Source of the DNA: Prosthecobacter debontii
GTDB taxonomy: Bacteria; Verrucomicrobiota; Verrucomicrobiia; Verrucomicrobiales; Akkermansiaceae
Assembly: GCA_945869465.1 (NCBI GenBank)
Contig: CAMBPB010000006.1
Coordinates: 19,896 to 83,895, forward strand
Direction of reading: 5' to 3'
Length of the DNA stretch: 64,000 bases
Under the pieces are notes generated by a model. It made no database searches and was not told where the DNA came from. It saw nothing but the letters and a program-made list of their open reading frames with translations. Made by a program: the position numbers and the translations under genes. Below are positions 42,661-50,860 of the stretch, one piece after another (the stretch's first letter is position 1; the number at the start of each line of letters is the position of its first letter).

Positions 42661-43284
42661 CTAATCTCCGCACCCGGCGAGATGCCTTATGCAGATTTGG
42701 GACCAAGTTTCCAAGCGCTCGAACCAAGGGCCGTCCAGATCTGATAGTGCCGTGAATCCGAGATCGGCCAGCGCATCCTCGCGGGATGACACGGCGTCGG
42801 ATTTCAGATCCACCAGGTGCACGATTCCGAGATGCACCCGCCCCACCGCATTCGATTCATCGTTCAGCAGGGCGATGATCCGGTGTTGGTGGTCTTCCGG
42901 CAGATCCAACTCCTCTTCGATCTCGCGGGTGACCGCCGCATGATAGGCATCCGGCCCGGTTTTCCCGCCGGCCATGTCCACCGGATTGACGTGACCACCC
43001 ACCCCCACGGAAATTTTCGCGTGCAGCCGGCTTTCGCCGCCCGCCTTGCCACGGGTGTAGTGGAGAATGCGACCGCCGCAGCGAAACACGCAGTAAGGAA
43101 TCAGTTGCTTGTGGGACGGATCCTCCTCGGCCGTCGCACGATCCATGAAAAAGTGGCTGCCGGGATCCAATAATCTTGCGACCGCCGCCTGCAAACCCTC
43201 CGTCCGGAGCCCTTCGAACGCGCCGATTTCATCCAACAGCGCGCGCGGCACCACCAATACCTGTTCTCCAGCATACTTCGACAT
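42661..43284 (-). CDS. NUDIX-domain hydrolase-like protein
   Basis: 207 residues from ATG 43284 (MSKYAGEQVLVVPR). The ORF track start at 43536 adds 84 residues of low-complexity character that I reject. The NUDIX box appears as GGKTGPDAYHAAVTREIEEELDL, preceded by SVGVGGHVNPVDM, a phrase typical of a phosphoesterase-like NUDIX subfamily. Members hydrolyse nucleoside diphosphate derivatives. The first Glu of the canonical GX5EX7REUXEE box is not clearly in place (the aligned position is A/Y), so activity is uncertain. Confidence 0.82.
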   Translation of the reverse strand: MSKYAGEQVLVVPRALLDEIGAFEGLRTEGLQAAVARLLDPGSHFFMDRATAEEDPSHKQLIPYCVFRCGGRILHYTRGKAGGESRLHAKISVGVGGHVNPVDMAGGKTGPDAYHAAVTREIEEELDLPEDHQHRIIALLNDESNAVGRVHLGIVHLVDLKSDAVSSREDALADLGFTALSDLDGPWFERLETWSQICIRHLAGCGD

Positions 43285-43698
43285 GCGGCGGAGGATAGTG
43301 GCCCGCCCCTTTCCGCCAAGCACTTCTTCTCGGACTGAACAATCAGGATTTCCTGAGATTAAGTCATCGCGTGATATCAAGTGGCCGGTTTTGTGACATG
43401 CTCCTCCGGTCAGCCAATCACCTCCGGTCACTGACGCCTCCCCTGCCCCCCACCCCACCACTCTGAACCCACCCGGCCCGCAAGGATCCGCCGCCTTCCA
43501 GTGGGGAGTCGCCCCTTCCTCTGCCGCCAATTCCACCTATCTCCACCCAAGCTCACGGTGGTCTGCGGCATGATCTTCCTGCTCCGCCGCAGACGCTGAA
43601 TCCCCCGTCTTCCGGGGATTTCAGGAAATCGCACAGTTACCCAAAAAATCGTCTTGCCCATCCGGAACTCCGCCGGTAAACCTCCGCCCCACCCGCAA
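43285..43698. other. Intergenic, no gene seen
   Basis: 414 bp between the NUDIX gene and tRNA-Ala. Contains short direct copies of cctccggtca (about 43403 and 43424) and a possible hairpin aatcccc-cgtcttcc-ggggatt near 43600. The minus-strand frame 43428-43661 shows no motif. It must hold the tRNA promoter, but I could not fix its hexamers. Confidence 0.5.
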
Positions 43699-43771
43699 GG
43701 GGCGTTAGCTCAGTTGGTAGAGCACTTGCATGGCATGCAAGGGGTCAGCGGTTCGAATCCGCTACGCTCCA
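43699..43771 (+). tRNA. tRNA-Ala (anticodon GGC)
   Basis: 73-nt cloverleaf: acceptor GGGGCGT/ACGCTCC with the G3-U70 wobble pair that identifies alanine tRNAs, D-arm GCTCAGTTGGTAGAGC, anticodon stem CTTGC/GCAAG with loop ATGGCAT (anticodon GGC), and T-arm CAGCGGTTCGAATCCGCTA. The discriminator is A. CCA is not encoded. A short run of T follows (actttttaaaa). Confidence 0.97.
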
Positions 43772-44058
43772 CTTTTTAAAAATCTCCTGCTCCCATAAGG
43801 GTTACAGCGGATCGGGCCAAGACAGGATTCGGTGACTGTGTCCTAAATGTTTTCTAACGCATCCGTTCCGATTGCCGGTCGGGTTTCACCCTGGTGTTGC
43901 TCATTCCCCGCATGACTCGCCGAAACTCGATGTTCCACGATGCAGGGGTCGAGGGGACCGCGAATCCGCTCGCCCGATTCCACCGGCCGATCCCACCGGA
44001 CTACCCTGTGACCCGAAGGACCGGCAGGCATGGGAGGGAGCCGGCCACGGGGCATGTG
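43772..44058. other. Intergenic, no gene seen
   Basis: 287 bp between tRNA-Ala and the repeat protein gene. No conserved frame; the short T-run just after the tRNA may end its transcript. Frames on both strands are short and lack motifs. Confidence 0.4.
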
Positions 44059-44613
44059 CTATTTCTTCAAACCGGCCAGAGGAGCGGGTGTTCGCGTGAC
44101 GCCTTGGCATTTTCCACTGCCCGTGCTGCTGCCTATCAGGCGGCCGGACGCGTCCCGCTGGGTGCCGGTGAGTGATCCCGAGGGGCTGGCTTTCGTGGTC
44201 TGGCTGCCGGTGAGTCGGCCCGAGGCGTCGCGATATTGGGTGTTGGTGGCCGAGCCGCTGCCAGTCCGGGTGTCGGCGCTGCCAGCCAAGCGTCCGCTGG
44301 CGTCGCGGTAGGTGGTGCGCGACGAGGCTCCCGCGGTGGGTTGCGTGGTGGCGGTGCCGGTCAGCCTGCCGCTGGCGTCGCGATAGTTGGTCTGCGTGCT
44401 GCCGCCGGGGTTCGGGTTGGTGGTGGCGGTGCCGATGATCCGGCCCGAGGCGTCGCGCGTGGTGGCTTGCACGGTTCCGCCCGCGCTCTTCTGGCGGTCG
44501 ATGGTCTGGACGAGCCGGCCGGAAGCGTCACGGACCAACTCCCGGCAAGTCTGCGCGGTGAGGGTGCAGGCCAGGGCGAGCGAGAGCAGGACGGGGAGGA
44601 TAAGTGCCTTCAT
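44059..44613 (-). CDS. Secreted tandem-repeat protein (YxDASGRLxG repeats)
   Basis: 184 residues. A signal peptide (MKALILPVLLSLALACTLTAQ) is followed by seven tandem repeats with a core of RDASGRLxGxAxT and a period of about 21-24 residues (RDASGRLVQT, RDASGRIIGTATT, YRDASGRLTGTATT and so on). The core is similar to YD/RHS repeats, which form beta wraps that can bind carbohydrate. The tail has a single Cys-containing stretch. Function unknown; a surface or periplasmic scaffold is possible. The repeats may vary in number between strains. Confidence 0.8.
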   Translation of the reverse strand: MKALILPVLLSLALACTLTAQTCRELVRDASGRLVQTIDRQKSAGGTVQATTRDASGRIIGTATTNPNPGGSTQTNYRDASGRLTGTATTQPTAGASSRTTYRDASGRLAGSADTRTGSGSATNTQYRDASGRLTGSQTTKASPSGSLTGTQRDASGRLIGSSTGSGKCQGVTRTPAPLAGLKK

Positions 44614-44813
44614 GAGAGTGAAACGTAAGCCGGACGCTGCTCATTCAAGCAGAATGCCGAAATCATCGGCTTCCCTATTTAAAATCCATCATCAAAAAAT
44701 CCAAAATTTCTTTTACCCACCCCCGCTATTTGTCCCACCCCCCGTGGTAAAAACAGGGATTCCGAATTGCTGAAAACGCCGGAATTCAGCCCGGCACCAC
44801 CCCACCCTTCCGA
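44614..44813. promoter_or_regulatory. Divergent intergenic region, AT-rich
   Basis: 200 bp between the divergent repeat-protein gene and the small ORF at 44814. A conspicuous AT-rich stretch (ctatttaaaatccatcatcaaaaaatccaaaatttcttttacc, about 44675-44717) is a likely promoter zone for one or both genes. No specific hexamers are claimed. Confidence 0.4.
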
Positions 44814-45068
44814 ATGAACCCTCCCGAGACGCGCCTCAATTACGACCAGCTCCAAACCGGGGTGGCCGCGGCAAACCGGCATTTCGCCCTGATCGGATCC
44901 AGCGATGGCAGCCAAGGTCTCACCCTCATCGGCCTCCAAATCTTATGGGGGGCGCAGGAAATGCCGTGGCACGGCAGCCGCTTCCGAAAGTTGGAAAACC
45001 TGGCCGACCACGCCCCTAAGAAACGCCGCCGCAAGCAGCCTTCCTCCAAACTCGTTGCCATCCATTGA
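44814..45068 (+). CDS. Small hypothetical protein
   Basis: 84 residues (MNPPETRLNYDQLQTGVAA...), ending in a basic KKRRRKQPSSK tail. No family recognised. It ends 19 bp before the next gene on the same strand, and composition matches its neighbours, so it is plausible as the first gene of a two-gene unit. Evidence is limited to its frame and position. Confidence 0.5.
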   Translation: MNPPETRLNYDQLQTGVAAANRHFALIGSSDGSQGLTLIGLQILWGAQEMPWHGSRFRKLENLADHAPKKRRRKQPSSKLVAIH

Positions 45069-45087
45069 ACTCAAACCACTCCCCGCC

Positions 45088-45990
45088 ATGGACTTCTTCA
45101 ATCGATTCAAAAAAAGCCAACCGGCGGCGGATGACGACTGCCAACACCTGTCAGCCTTGGGAGATGACGAGGACGCATGGGATCGTCTCGACGACGCCGA
45201 ACTGAAACAGGTCGTTTTGGTGAAATTCATCGAGTATGGCGCAACCCAAGATGGCTCCCGGATCGCCGGACTTTTCGCGCTCTATCGCTACTTGATGCGA
45301 CGTCTCGACGTGGACGAGCGCCGGGAAATGCTCACCGAGTTCAGCGAAATGATCGAGCAACACGAAGGGCTGGGCCACATGGGCCTGATGATGTTTCTCG
45401 CTGCGGACACGGATCCCGGCATCCGCTCGTCCGCCGCGCTGAGCCTGTCGGTGCTGTTTGATCCCGCCGACGGGGACGAACTGGCCGGACCGCGGTTCGT
45501 GATCCACACGCTCGTCCATCACGACGGCGGCGCACCGGAACAAGGCGCTGCCTTGGGCGGAGTTCTGCTGCTAGGCGACAAGCGGATCATGCCGCTGCTG
45601 GCGGAAGTGTGGGACGAATTGTCCGAGGAGGCGCAGCTGCAAATGACCGCCGCCAAATCCGGGTTTGTCAGCGAGGGAGTGGTCGAGTTCTGGCTCGACC
45701 GCCTGGAAGCGGGCTGCAGCGAGGCGGTTTTCGGCTCTGCGGTCGCGGCCATCGCCAAGATGCCTGTCATCGCCCAAGTCCCCTACGTGCTGGATATGGA
45801 ACGCCTGCTGCCCGCCTACGCCGGCGGCGAGCCGATGAAACTGCTGCGCCGGACCTCCTTCGCCGACTACCTGGACGAAATCCGCCCGCGTTTGGAGGCG
45901 CTGGAGCAGAGGGAGTCGAAGCCCAAGGTCATTCCCCGCATCTTCCAGTTCTGGAAGGAGCCCGAAGCCTTCCGGGGAATGGTCGGGTGA
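45088..45990 (+). CDS. HEAT-like helical-repeat protein, function unknown
   Basis: 300 residues from ATG 45088 (MDFFNRFKKSQ); the ORF track start at 44905 overlaps the small upstream gene. The sequence is almost wholly helical, with repeating helix pairs (DERREMLTEFSEMIEQH, DTDPGIRSSAALSLSVLF, GGVLLLGDKRIMPLLAEVWDE) like HEAT/Armadillo solenoids that bind proteins. No enzyme motif or signal peptide. Could act as a scaffold in the cytoplasm. Confidence 0.7.
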   Translation: MDFFNRFKKSQPAADDDCQHLSALGDDEDAWDRLDDAELKQVVLVKFIEYGATQDGSRIAGLFALYRYLMRRLDVDERREMLTEFSEMIEQHEGLGHMGLMMFLAADTDPGIRSSAALSLSVLFDPADGDELAGPRFVIHTLVHHDGGAPEQGAALGGVLLLGDKRIMPLLAEVWDELSEEAQLQMTAAKSGFVSEGVVEFWLDRLEAGCSEAVFGSAVAAIAKMPVIAQVPYVLDMERLLPAYAGGEPMKLLRRTSFADYLDEIRPRLEALEQRESKPKVIPRIFQFWKEPEAFRGMVG

Positions 45991-46083
45991 AAAACTGACT
46001 TCATCCGCACATTTCCGCTTCTCTCCCTGTCAGATTTCCATCAGCTATTTAAATTGCGCCACACCCGTTTCATCACCCTCTTC

Positions 46084-47205
46084 ATGAGCCTTCGCATTTT
46101 CCACACCGCCGACAACCACATCGGCCTTTCCTTCAACCAATATCCGGAAGCTCGGGAACGCCTGATTGAGGAACGCTTCGCCTCGCTCGAACGGATGGTC
46201 GCCACGGCCAACCTCCGCGCCGCCCACTTCTTCGTGGTCGCAGGCGACCTATTCGACAAGACCACCGTCACTAGGGCCCAGATCGAGCGGGCGGTGACCA
46301 TCCTCGGAAAATTCGAGGGCGAGGCGGTGCTGGTCCTCGCGGGTAATCACGATTTCTGTGAGGGACCGGATAGCAAACTCTGGAAACAGTTTCGCACCGC
46401 GGCGGACGGCAGCCGCGTGCTCGCCCTGACCGAGTCGGGCGCCACGGACTTCGAAAGCGACGACTACAAGGTCCGCTTCTACGCCTGTCCCTGCCCTAGC
46501 AAGCACGGCAGGGAGCACACGATCGGCTGGGTGGCGGACGCGGAAAAGCCAGCTGACAGGCTCCACATCGGCATCGCCCACGGCAATGTCGAGGGCCTGG
46601 GACTCGATGCCGACCAACGCTATTTCAACATGGCCGACAGCGACTTCCGCAACGCCGGCCTCCATACCTGGCTGCTAGGGCACATCCACGTTCCGGCTCC
46701 CGCGCCCGGTAACACCGGCAGGCCGCTTTACTTCATGCCCGGCATCCACACCCCGGACTCGGTGAAGTGCAGCCACCCCGGCCACGCATGGTGGATCGAG
46801 ATGGACGCCGACGGCACTTGCCGCCACGAGCAACTCACCACCGGCGCCATCCGCTTCGTCCGCCTGAACCCCGATCTGCACCACGCCAACGACATCCGCG
46901 AACTGCGGTCAAAGTGCGAATCCCTGGACGCGCCCAACACCATCCTCGACCTCCAACTCACCGGCCGCCTGCGCGAAGAGGAAATCGCCGAGCTCAATGC
47001 GATGCTGGCCACCATCAGTTCTGCATTCCTGAATTTCTCCCAGGAGCGCAACATCGCCGCCGTGCTCGACGCCGCCGCCATCGCCAGGCGATTCCCCGAA
47101 GGCACCCTGCCCAGCACCCTTCTCCAAGCCTTGCTAACCGACGATGCCCACCCCGGCGATGCCCATCTGGCTCTCGACATCATCGAATCCCTCCAAAAGC
47201 CATGA
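46084..47205 (+). CDS. SbcD/YhaO-like DNA repair exonuclease (metallophosphoesterase)
   Basis: 373 residues from ATG 46084 (MSLRIFHTADNHIG). The calcineurin-like phosphoesterase motifs are complete: HTADNHIG, VVAGDLFDK, LAGNHDF, IAHGNVEG and LLGHIHVPAP. This is the nuclease of SbcCD/Mre11-Rad50-type complexes, which processes DNA ends and hairpins with a partner ATPase. The ATGA overlap with the next gene shows they are co-translated. It resembles the YhaO branch. Confidence 0.92.
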   Translation: MSLRIFHTADNHIGLSFNQYPEARERLIEERFASLERMVATANLRAAHFFVVAGDLFDKTTVTRAQIERAVTILGKFEGEAVLVLAGNHDFCEGPDSKLWKQFRTAADGSRVLALTESGATDFESDDYKVRFYACPCPSKHGREHTIGWVADAEKPADRLHIGIAHGNVEGLGLDADQRYFNMADSDFRNAGLHTWLLGHIHVPAPAPGNTGRPLYFMPGIHTPDSVKCSHPGHAWWIEMDADGTCRHEQLTTGAIRFVRLNPDLHHANDIRELRSKCESLDAPNTILDLQLTGRLREEEIAELNAMLATISSAFLNFSQERNIAAVLDAAAIARRFPEGTLPSTLLQALLTDDAHPGDAHLALDIIESLQKP

Positions 47206-49637
47206 AACTCCTCTCCATCCGCCTCCATCCCTTCGGCGGCACCGCCAACCGCACCTGCACGCTCCAAGATGGCATCAACGTGCTCGAAGGACCTAACGAG
47301 TTTGGCAAAAGCACCCTGAGCAACGCCCTCTGGCACGCGCTCTTCACACCCACCAACCTGACCCCGGTCAACCTGCGCAACACCATGGGCCGCTGGTATC
47401 CCAAGCCCGGCGGCGACCATGCGCGGATCACCGTCCAGTTTCAGGCCGATGGCCAAACCTGGACTCTCCATAAAACCTGGGGTGCCGGAGCCGTCTCCAG
47501 TCTCCAGGCGGATGGCGCCGCCGGCATCGCCGATCCCGCTAAAGTCCAAACTCAGCTCGCCACCTTGCTACGCCGCAACGAAGCCACCTGGCGGCACGTG
47601 CTCTTCACCAGCCAGGCGCAACTCGCCGCCACCATGGAACAACTCCGGGCCAACTCCGGAAAAATGGACGATGTCCAAACTCTCCTCGCCGGCCCCGCCG
47701 CGATCCCCGGCGACATCCCGCCGGACAAACTCACCGCCGCCCTTGACGCCCGCATCACCCAGCACTTCGGCCGCTGGGACATCGGCTCGAACGGCCCTGA
47801 AAAGGGCCGCGGCATCGACAATCCCTGGGCGAATGGCGTCGGTCCCCTGTTGAGTGCCTGGTATGCCATGGCAAAAATCCGCCGCACTCTCGACGAGGTC
47901 ATCCAACACGAGCAGGCCGTGGATGACATCAACGCGCAAATCCACCGCATCGCCGGCGACATGTCCGCCGATGAAGAATTCGTCCGCACCGGCCGCGTCC
48001 TCCGCGATGGCCTGGGCAAACGCGCCGGTCTGGAGGAGCGATGCCAACGCCTCACCGGCGAATTGCGCCTCCTCAGGGAAATCATGGTTGCCTGGCCCGG
48101 TGCCGCCCAAGTGATCCAAGCGAAGCAAACCGAGCTCACCAGCGTCAGCAAAGACCTCGAATCCACCGAGGCCGAACTCAAGAACGCCCGGAAACGCGGA
48201 CAAGCCGAACAACTGCGGGTCGCCCACGGCCTCCTCACCCAAGCCAAGGAGGAATGGCGACGGGCCGCCGCCCAGCTCGCGGAATCCAAAACCATCGCCC
48301 CCGAGTTGCTGGCCGAACTGAAGCGCCTCGAAAAGGAAATCGACAGGCTCCGCATCAACATCGCCGCCCAAAAACTCACCGCCAAGTTGGAGAGCGCCAG
48401 CTCCCAATCCGTGACCGTACAGCGCGGCACCGGCGAACCGGAAATCATCACCCTCTCACCCTCCGCTGCATGGGAAAACCAAGCCGAGGGCATCTTCCGC
48501 CTGGAGTATCAGGATCTCAAACTCAGCGTCGAGAGCGGCACCGGCGATGTGAACGCGCTCTTCACCGGTCTCGAAACCGCCCGCACCCGACAGTCAGAAA
48601 TCCTCCAAACCCTCGGCCACGAAACCCTCGCCGCCGCCCAACTCGCGGACGCCGATCACCAAAAGCGCGTCACCGAAGAGACCACTCGGAAAGGCCTCTA
48701 CCGCACCACCTTGCAGGGACGCAGCGAGGAAGATTGGGCGGCAGACATGGCCGCTCTCGCGAACCTTCCGGAAACCCGCTCCGTGGACGTGCTCGAAAAC
48801 GAGAAAAACCGCCTGCTAGGCCGCAAGGCGGCGCTGGATCTAGAGATCCGCCAGGAGCGCGAAAAGATCCTGAAGTGGACCAACGACCACACCGACCTCG
48901 ATACCCTCACCGACAAGATCCTCACCCAAACCGCCGAGTCCAACCAAGCCAGACAAGACCTCGCCGGCCTGCCCGAGTTGCCGGATGGCTTCGCCTCCAT
49001 CTCCGCCTATCTGGCCTTGCTCACGCAGAAGGAAACCGCCCGTGAACAACAGGACGAACTCCTCAAGAATCTGAAAATCGAGCAAGGCCGACTGAGCGGA
49101 GCCGCACCTGCCAACACCGCCGAGGAACTCCACGCCGATCTGGAAATCCAACAACGCGAATTCGAGCGCCAGCATGCGGACGGCCAAGCCCTGCTGCGCA
49201 TCCGCGCAAAACTGCAGTCCGTCATCGCCAACCGCGGCATCGACGATCCCATGCAGGGCCTCACCTCCGCCGTCTCAAATCATTTCCGAAACCTCACCGG
49301 CGGCCGCTATCAAGAAGTCACCCTGAACGGCACCACCCCCACCCGGGTCGGCGGCGCACTCACGCTCGAAACCACGCTGCTCTCCCAAGGCACCCTCGGT
49401 TCCCTCGCCCTCGCCACCCGCCTGGCCCTCTCCGAACTCTACCTCAAGGACATGCCCGGCTTCTTCCTCCTCGACGACCCCTTCACCGACATGGACAGCA
49501 CCCGCCGCGCCGCAGCCGTCAAGGCCATCGGAGCCTTCGCAGAAAACCACCAAGTCCTCTTCTTCACCTGCCACCCGGAACACGCCGGGGAGTTGCAGAG
49601 TCTTGCGGGCGCAACAACCCTTCAAATGACGACATGA
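47202..49637 (+). CDS. SbcC/YhaN-like ATPase
   Basis: 811 residues from ATG 47202, which overlaps the nuclease stop as ATGA; the ORF track start at 46767 is a shadow. The N-terminal P-loop is in VLEGPNEFGKSTLSNALWHALF. A long Glu/Arg/Ala-rich central region (about residues 200-650) is coiled-coil with an interrupting globular part. The C-terminal half-site has the signature STLLSQGTLGSLALATRLAL and Walker B FFLLDDPFTDMD. It forms an Mre11-Rad50-like complex with the upstream nuclease. It is shorter than SbcC (about 1000-1050) and close to YhaN in layout. Confidence 0.9.
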   Translation: MKLLSIRLHPFGGTANRTCTLQDGINVLEGPNEFGKSTLSNALWHALFTPTNLTPVNLRNTMGRWYPKPGGDHARITVQFQADGQTWTLHKTWGAGAVSSLQADGAAGIADPAKVQTQLATLLRRNEATWRHVLFTSQAQLAATMEQLRANSGKMDDVQTLLAGPAAIPGDIPPDKLTAALDARITQHFGRWDIGSNGPEKGRGIDNPWANGVGPLLSAWYAMAKIRRTLDEVIQHEQAVDDINAQIHRIAGDMSADEEFVRTGRVLRDGLGKRAGLEERCQRLTGELRLLREIMVAWPGAAQVIQAKQTELTSVSKDLESTEAELKNARKRGQAEQLRVAHGLLTQAKEEWRRAAAQLAESKTIAPELLAELKRLEKEIDRLRINIAAQKLTAKLESASSQSVTVQRGTGEPEIITLSPSAAWENQAEGIFRLEYQDLKLSVESGTGDVNALFTGLETARTRQSEILQTLGHETLAAAQLADADHQKRVTEETTRKGLYRTTLQGRSEEDWAADMAALANLPETRSVDVLENEKNRLLGRKAALDLEIRQEREKILKWTNDHTDLDTLTDKILTQTAESNQARQDLAGLPELPDGFASISAYLALLTQKETAREQQDELLKNLKIEQGRLSGAAPANTAEELHADLEIQQREFERQHADGQALLRIRAKLQSVIANRGIDDPMQGLTSAVSNHFRNLTGGRYQEVTLNGTTPTRVGGALTLETTLLSQGTLGSLALATRLALSELYLKDMPGFFLLDDPFTDMDSTRRAAAVKAIGAFAENHQVLFFTCHPEHAGELQSLAGATTLQMTT

Positions 49638-49664
49638 ATCCGATACATATTCCAACCTTGATTT

Positions 49665-49693
49665 GTTGAAAAAAAACGATCATTTTTTTCAAC
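49665..49693. promoter_or_regulatory. Inverted repeat gttgaaaaaaa-tttttttcaac, likely autoregulatory operator
   Basis: Perfect 11-bp arms (gttgaaaaaaa and tttttttcaac) around a 7-nt centre acgatca, ending exactly one base before the ATG of the AbiEi-like gene at 49694. AbiEi-type antitoxins repress their own operon through inverted repeats near the start, so this is the likely operator. The A/T runs would also bend the DNA. Confidence 0.6.
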
Positions 49694-50299
49694 ATGAAAG
49701 CGGCCCGAACCCCCATCTCCCAAGGCCAGGTCATCCTCCGCCGCGTGGCGGAGAAGGGTCGTGGCTGGGCCTTCACGCCACATGACTTCGCCGATCTCGG
49801 TGATCCTCGTGCCGTGGGGGTGACGCTCGGCCGTCTTGTTCGCGACGGAAAAATCCGCCGCATCTCGCGCGGCATCTACGATTGCCCTCACGATCATCCC
49901 TTGCTCGGGAAAACGGGAGCCACCTCGGATGACGTCGTCGCGGCGGTCGCCCGGGGCCGCCATCTCCGGCTCTTGCCATCACCCCAGGTGGCCGCCAACC
50001 AGCTTGGTCTCAGCACCCAGGTGCCGGCCCGTTTGATTTACCAATCGGATGGTGCGCCGACTACTTTGAGCTTGGGCAATCGCCAGATCGTATTCCGGCG
50101 GAATACGGGACGGAACCTCGCGCTGGCGGGTCGCGCCAGTGGCTTGGTCGCACAGGCCTTGCGGGATTTCGGCAAGGGGAATGTCGCCCCGGACACCATC
50201 CGTCACCTCCGCCGCCGCCCAGATGCGGATGACGCCGGAGGTGGATTGGGGAGCCGTGGCGGTGAGGATTGTGGGGCTGAGGTAGCGCTCTCTTGCTAA
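49694..50299 (+). pseudogene. AbiEi-type antitoxin (DUF6088), C-terminus lost to a repeat, toxin absent
   Basis: The first ~170 residues match the AbiEi/DUF6088 family: a winged HTH (WAFTPHDFADLGDPRAVGVTLGRLVRDGKIRRISRGIYDCPH) and a beta core (LPSPQVAANQLGLSTQVPARLIYQSDG, IVFRRNTGRNLALAGRASGLVAQAL). After DTIRHLRRR, where family members continue LS-x-E-x-R, the frame runs into the repeat at 50228 and ends in unrelated residues (DAGGGLGSRGGED). No nucleotidyltransferase toxin (AbiEii) follows. The N-terminal DNA-binding part could still repress through the palindrome at 49665. Confidence 0.7.
50228..50278. repeat. Direct repeat, copy 1 (gccggaggtggattggggagccgtggcggtg...)
   Basis: 51-bp sequence sharing ggattggggagccgtggcggtgaggattgtgggg with copy 2 at 50652-50699; copy 2 lacks 3 bp and differs at two positions. 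Copy 1 fuses to the 3' end of the antitoxin gene. Confidence 0.8.
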
Positions 50300-50513
50300 G
50301 AGAGCAGGCCAATGAAGTGGGAAAGAACCGACCAAGAGGTTACCGTTTCGCAGTTCTTGGGCTTCTTTTTCGCCCCACATTGGCTGCTGCCCCGGCGGTG
50401 CAGCGCCACCTTCTTCAGCGTGTGACGGCGAGGCGGCGTATGAATTTCCCATTTCTCACCGTGCATTCATTTTCCGTGTATTTGGTGTATTCCGTGGTTC
50501 TCCATCTTCCCGT
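50300..50513. other. Repeat-derived sequence, no gene
   Basis: Contains cattttccgtgtatttggtgtattccgtggttctcc (about 50468-50505), a sequence of the kind seen as a widespread short interspersed repeat in several bacterial phyla (its minus-strand frame reads roughly ENHGIHQIHGK). Nothing else recognised. Confidence 0.55.
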
Positions 50514-50568
50514 TTATAGCCTCCGGCGGAAGAAGGTAAAGTGGGCGGTCCGGGCCGGATCGCGCCCT

Positions 50569-50637
50569 ACCAAGGCTCGGAGCGGGACGCTCCGGCAATG
50601 GCCTGTGGCGAGACGCCGCAGCCACGGGCTAGAGCTG
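50569..50637. repeat. Compound palindromic repeat (ggagcgggacgctcc and gcctgtggc...gccacgggc)
   Basis: Two hairpin-forming words lie next to each other between the two direct repeat copies: ggagcgggacgctcc (about 50577-50591) and gcctgtggcgagacgccgcagccacgggc. Both are of the REP-like type. No protein is encoded that I can support. Confidence 0.6.
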
Positions 50638-50651
50638 AGCTTGTGCCACCT

Positions 50652-50699
50652 GATGCCGGAGTTGGATTGGGGAGCCGTGGCGGTGAGGATTGTGGGGTT
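50652..50699. repeat. Direct repeat, copy 2
   Basis: 48-bp near copy of the sequence at 50228-50278, in the same orientation. Located where the HigB-like frame on the minus strand loses similarity to its family. Confidence 0.8.
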
Positions 50700-50860
50700 G
50701 GCCCATGTAAAAGTGATGCGCCATTTCGAGGCGCGGGCATTGGCGTCGATGGAGTATCTCTTGGTGCCGTGCAGTTTGTGGTAATGAAGAACGACGGCTT
50801 CTGGACTGGCTTCAACAATCGCTGTGAATTCGGCAAGGGTCGTGGCGGGCGGCGGTGATT

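Noticed and set aside
43428-43661. 77-residue minus-strand ORF before tRNA-Ala
   Set aside because: No motif, no ribosome-binding site, low-complexity Arg/Gly content.
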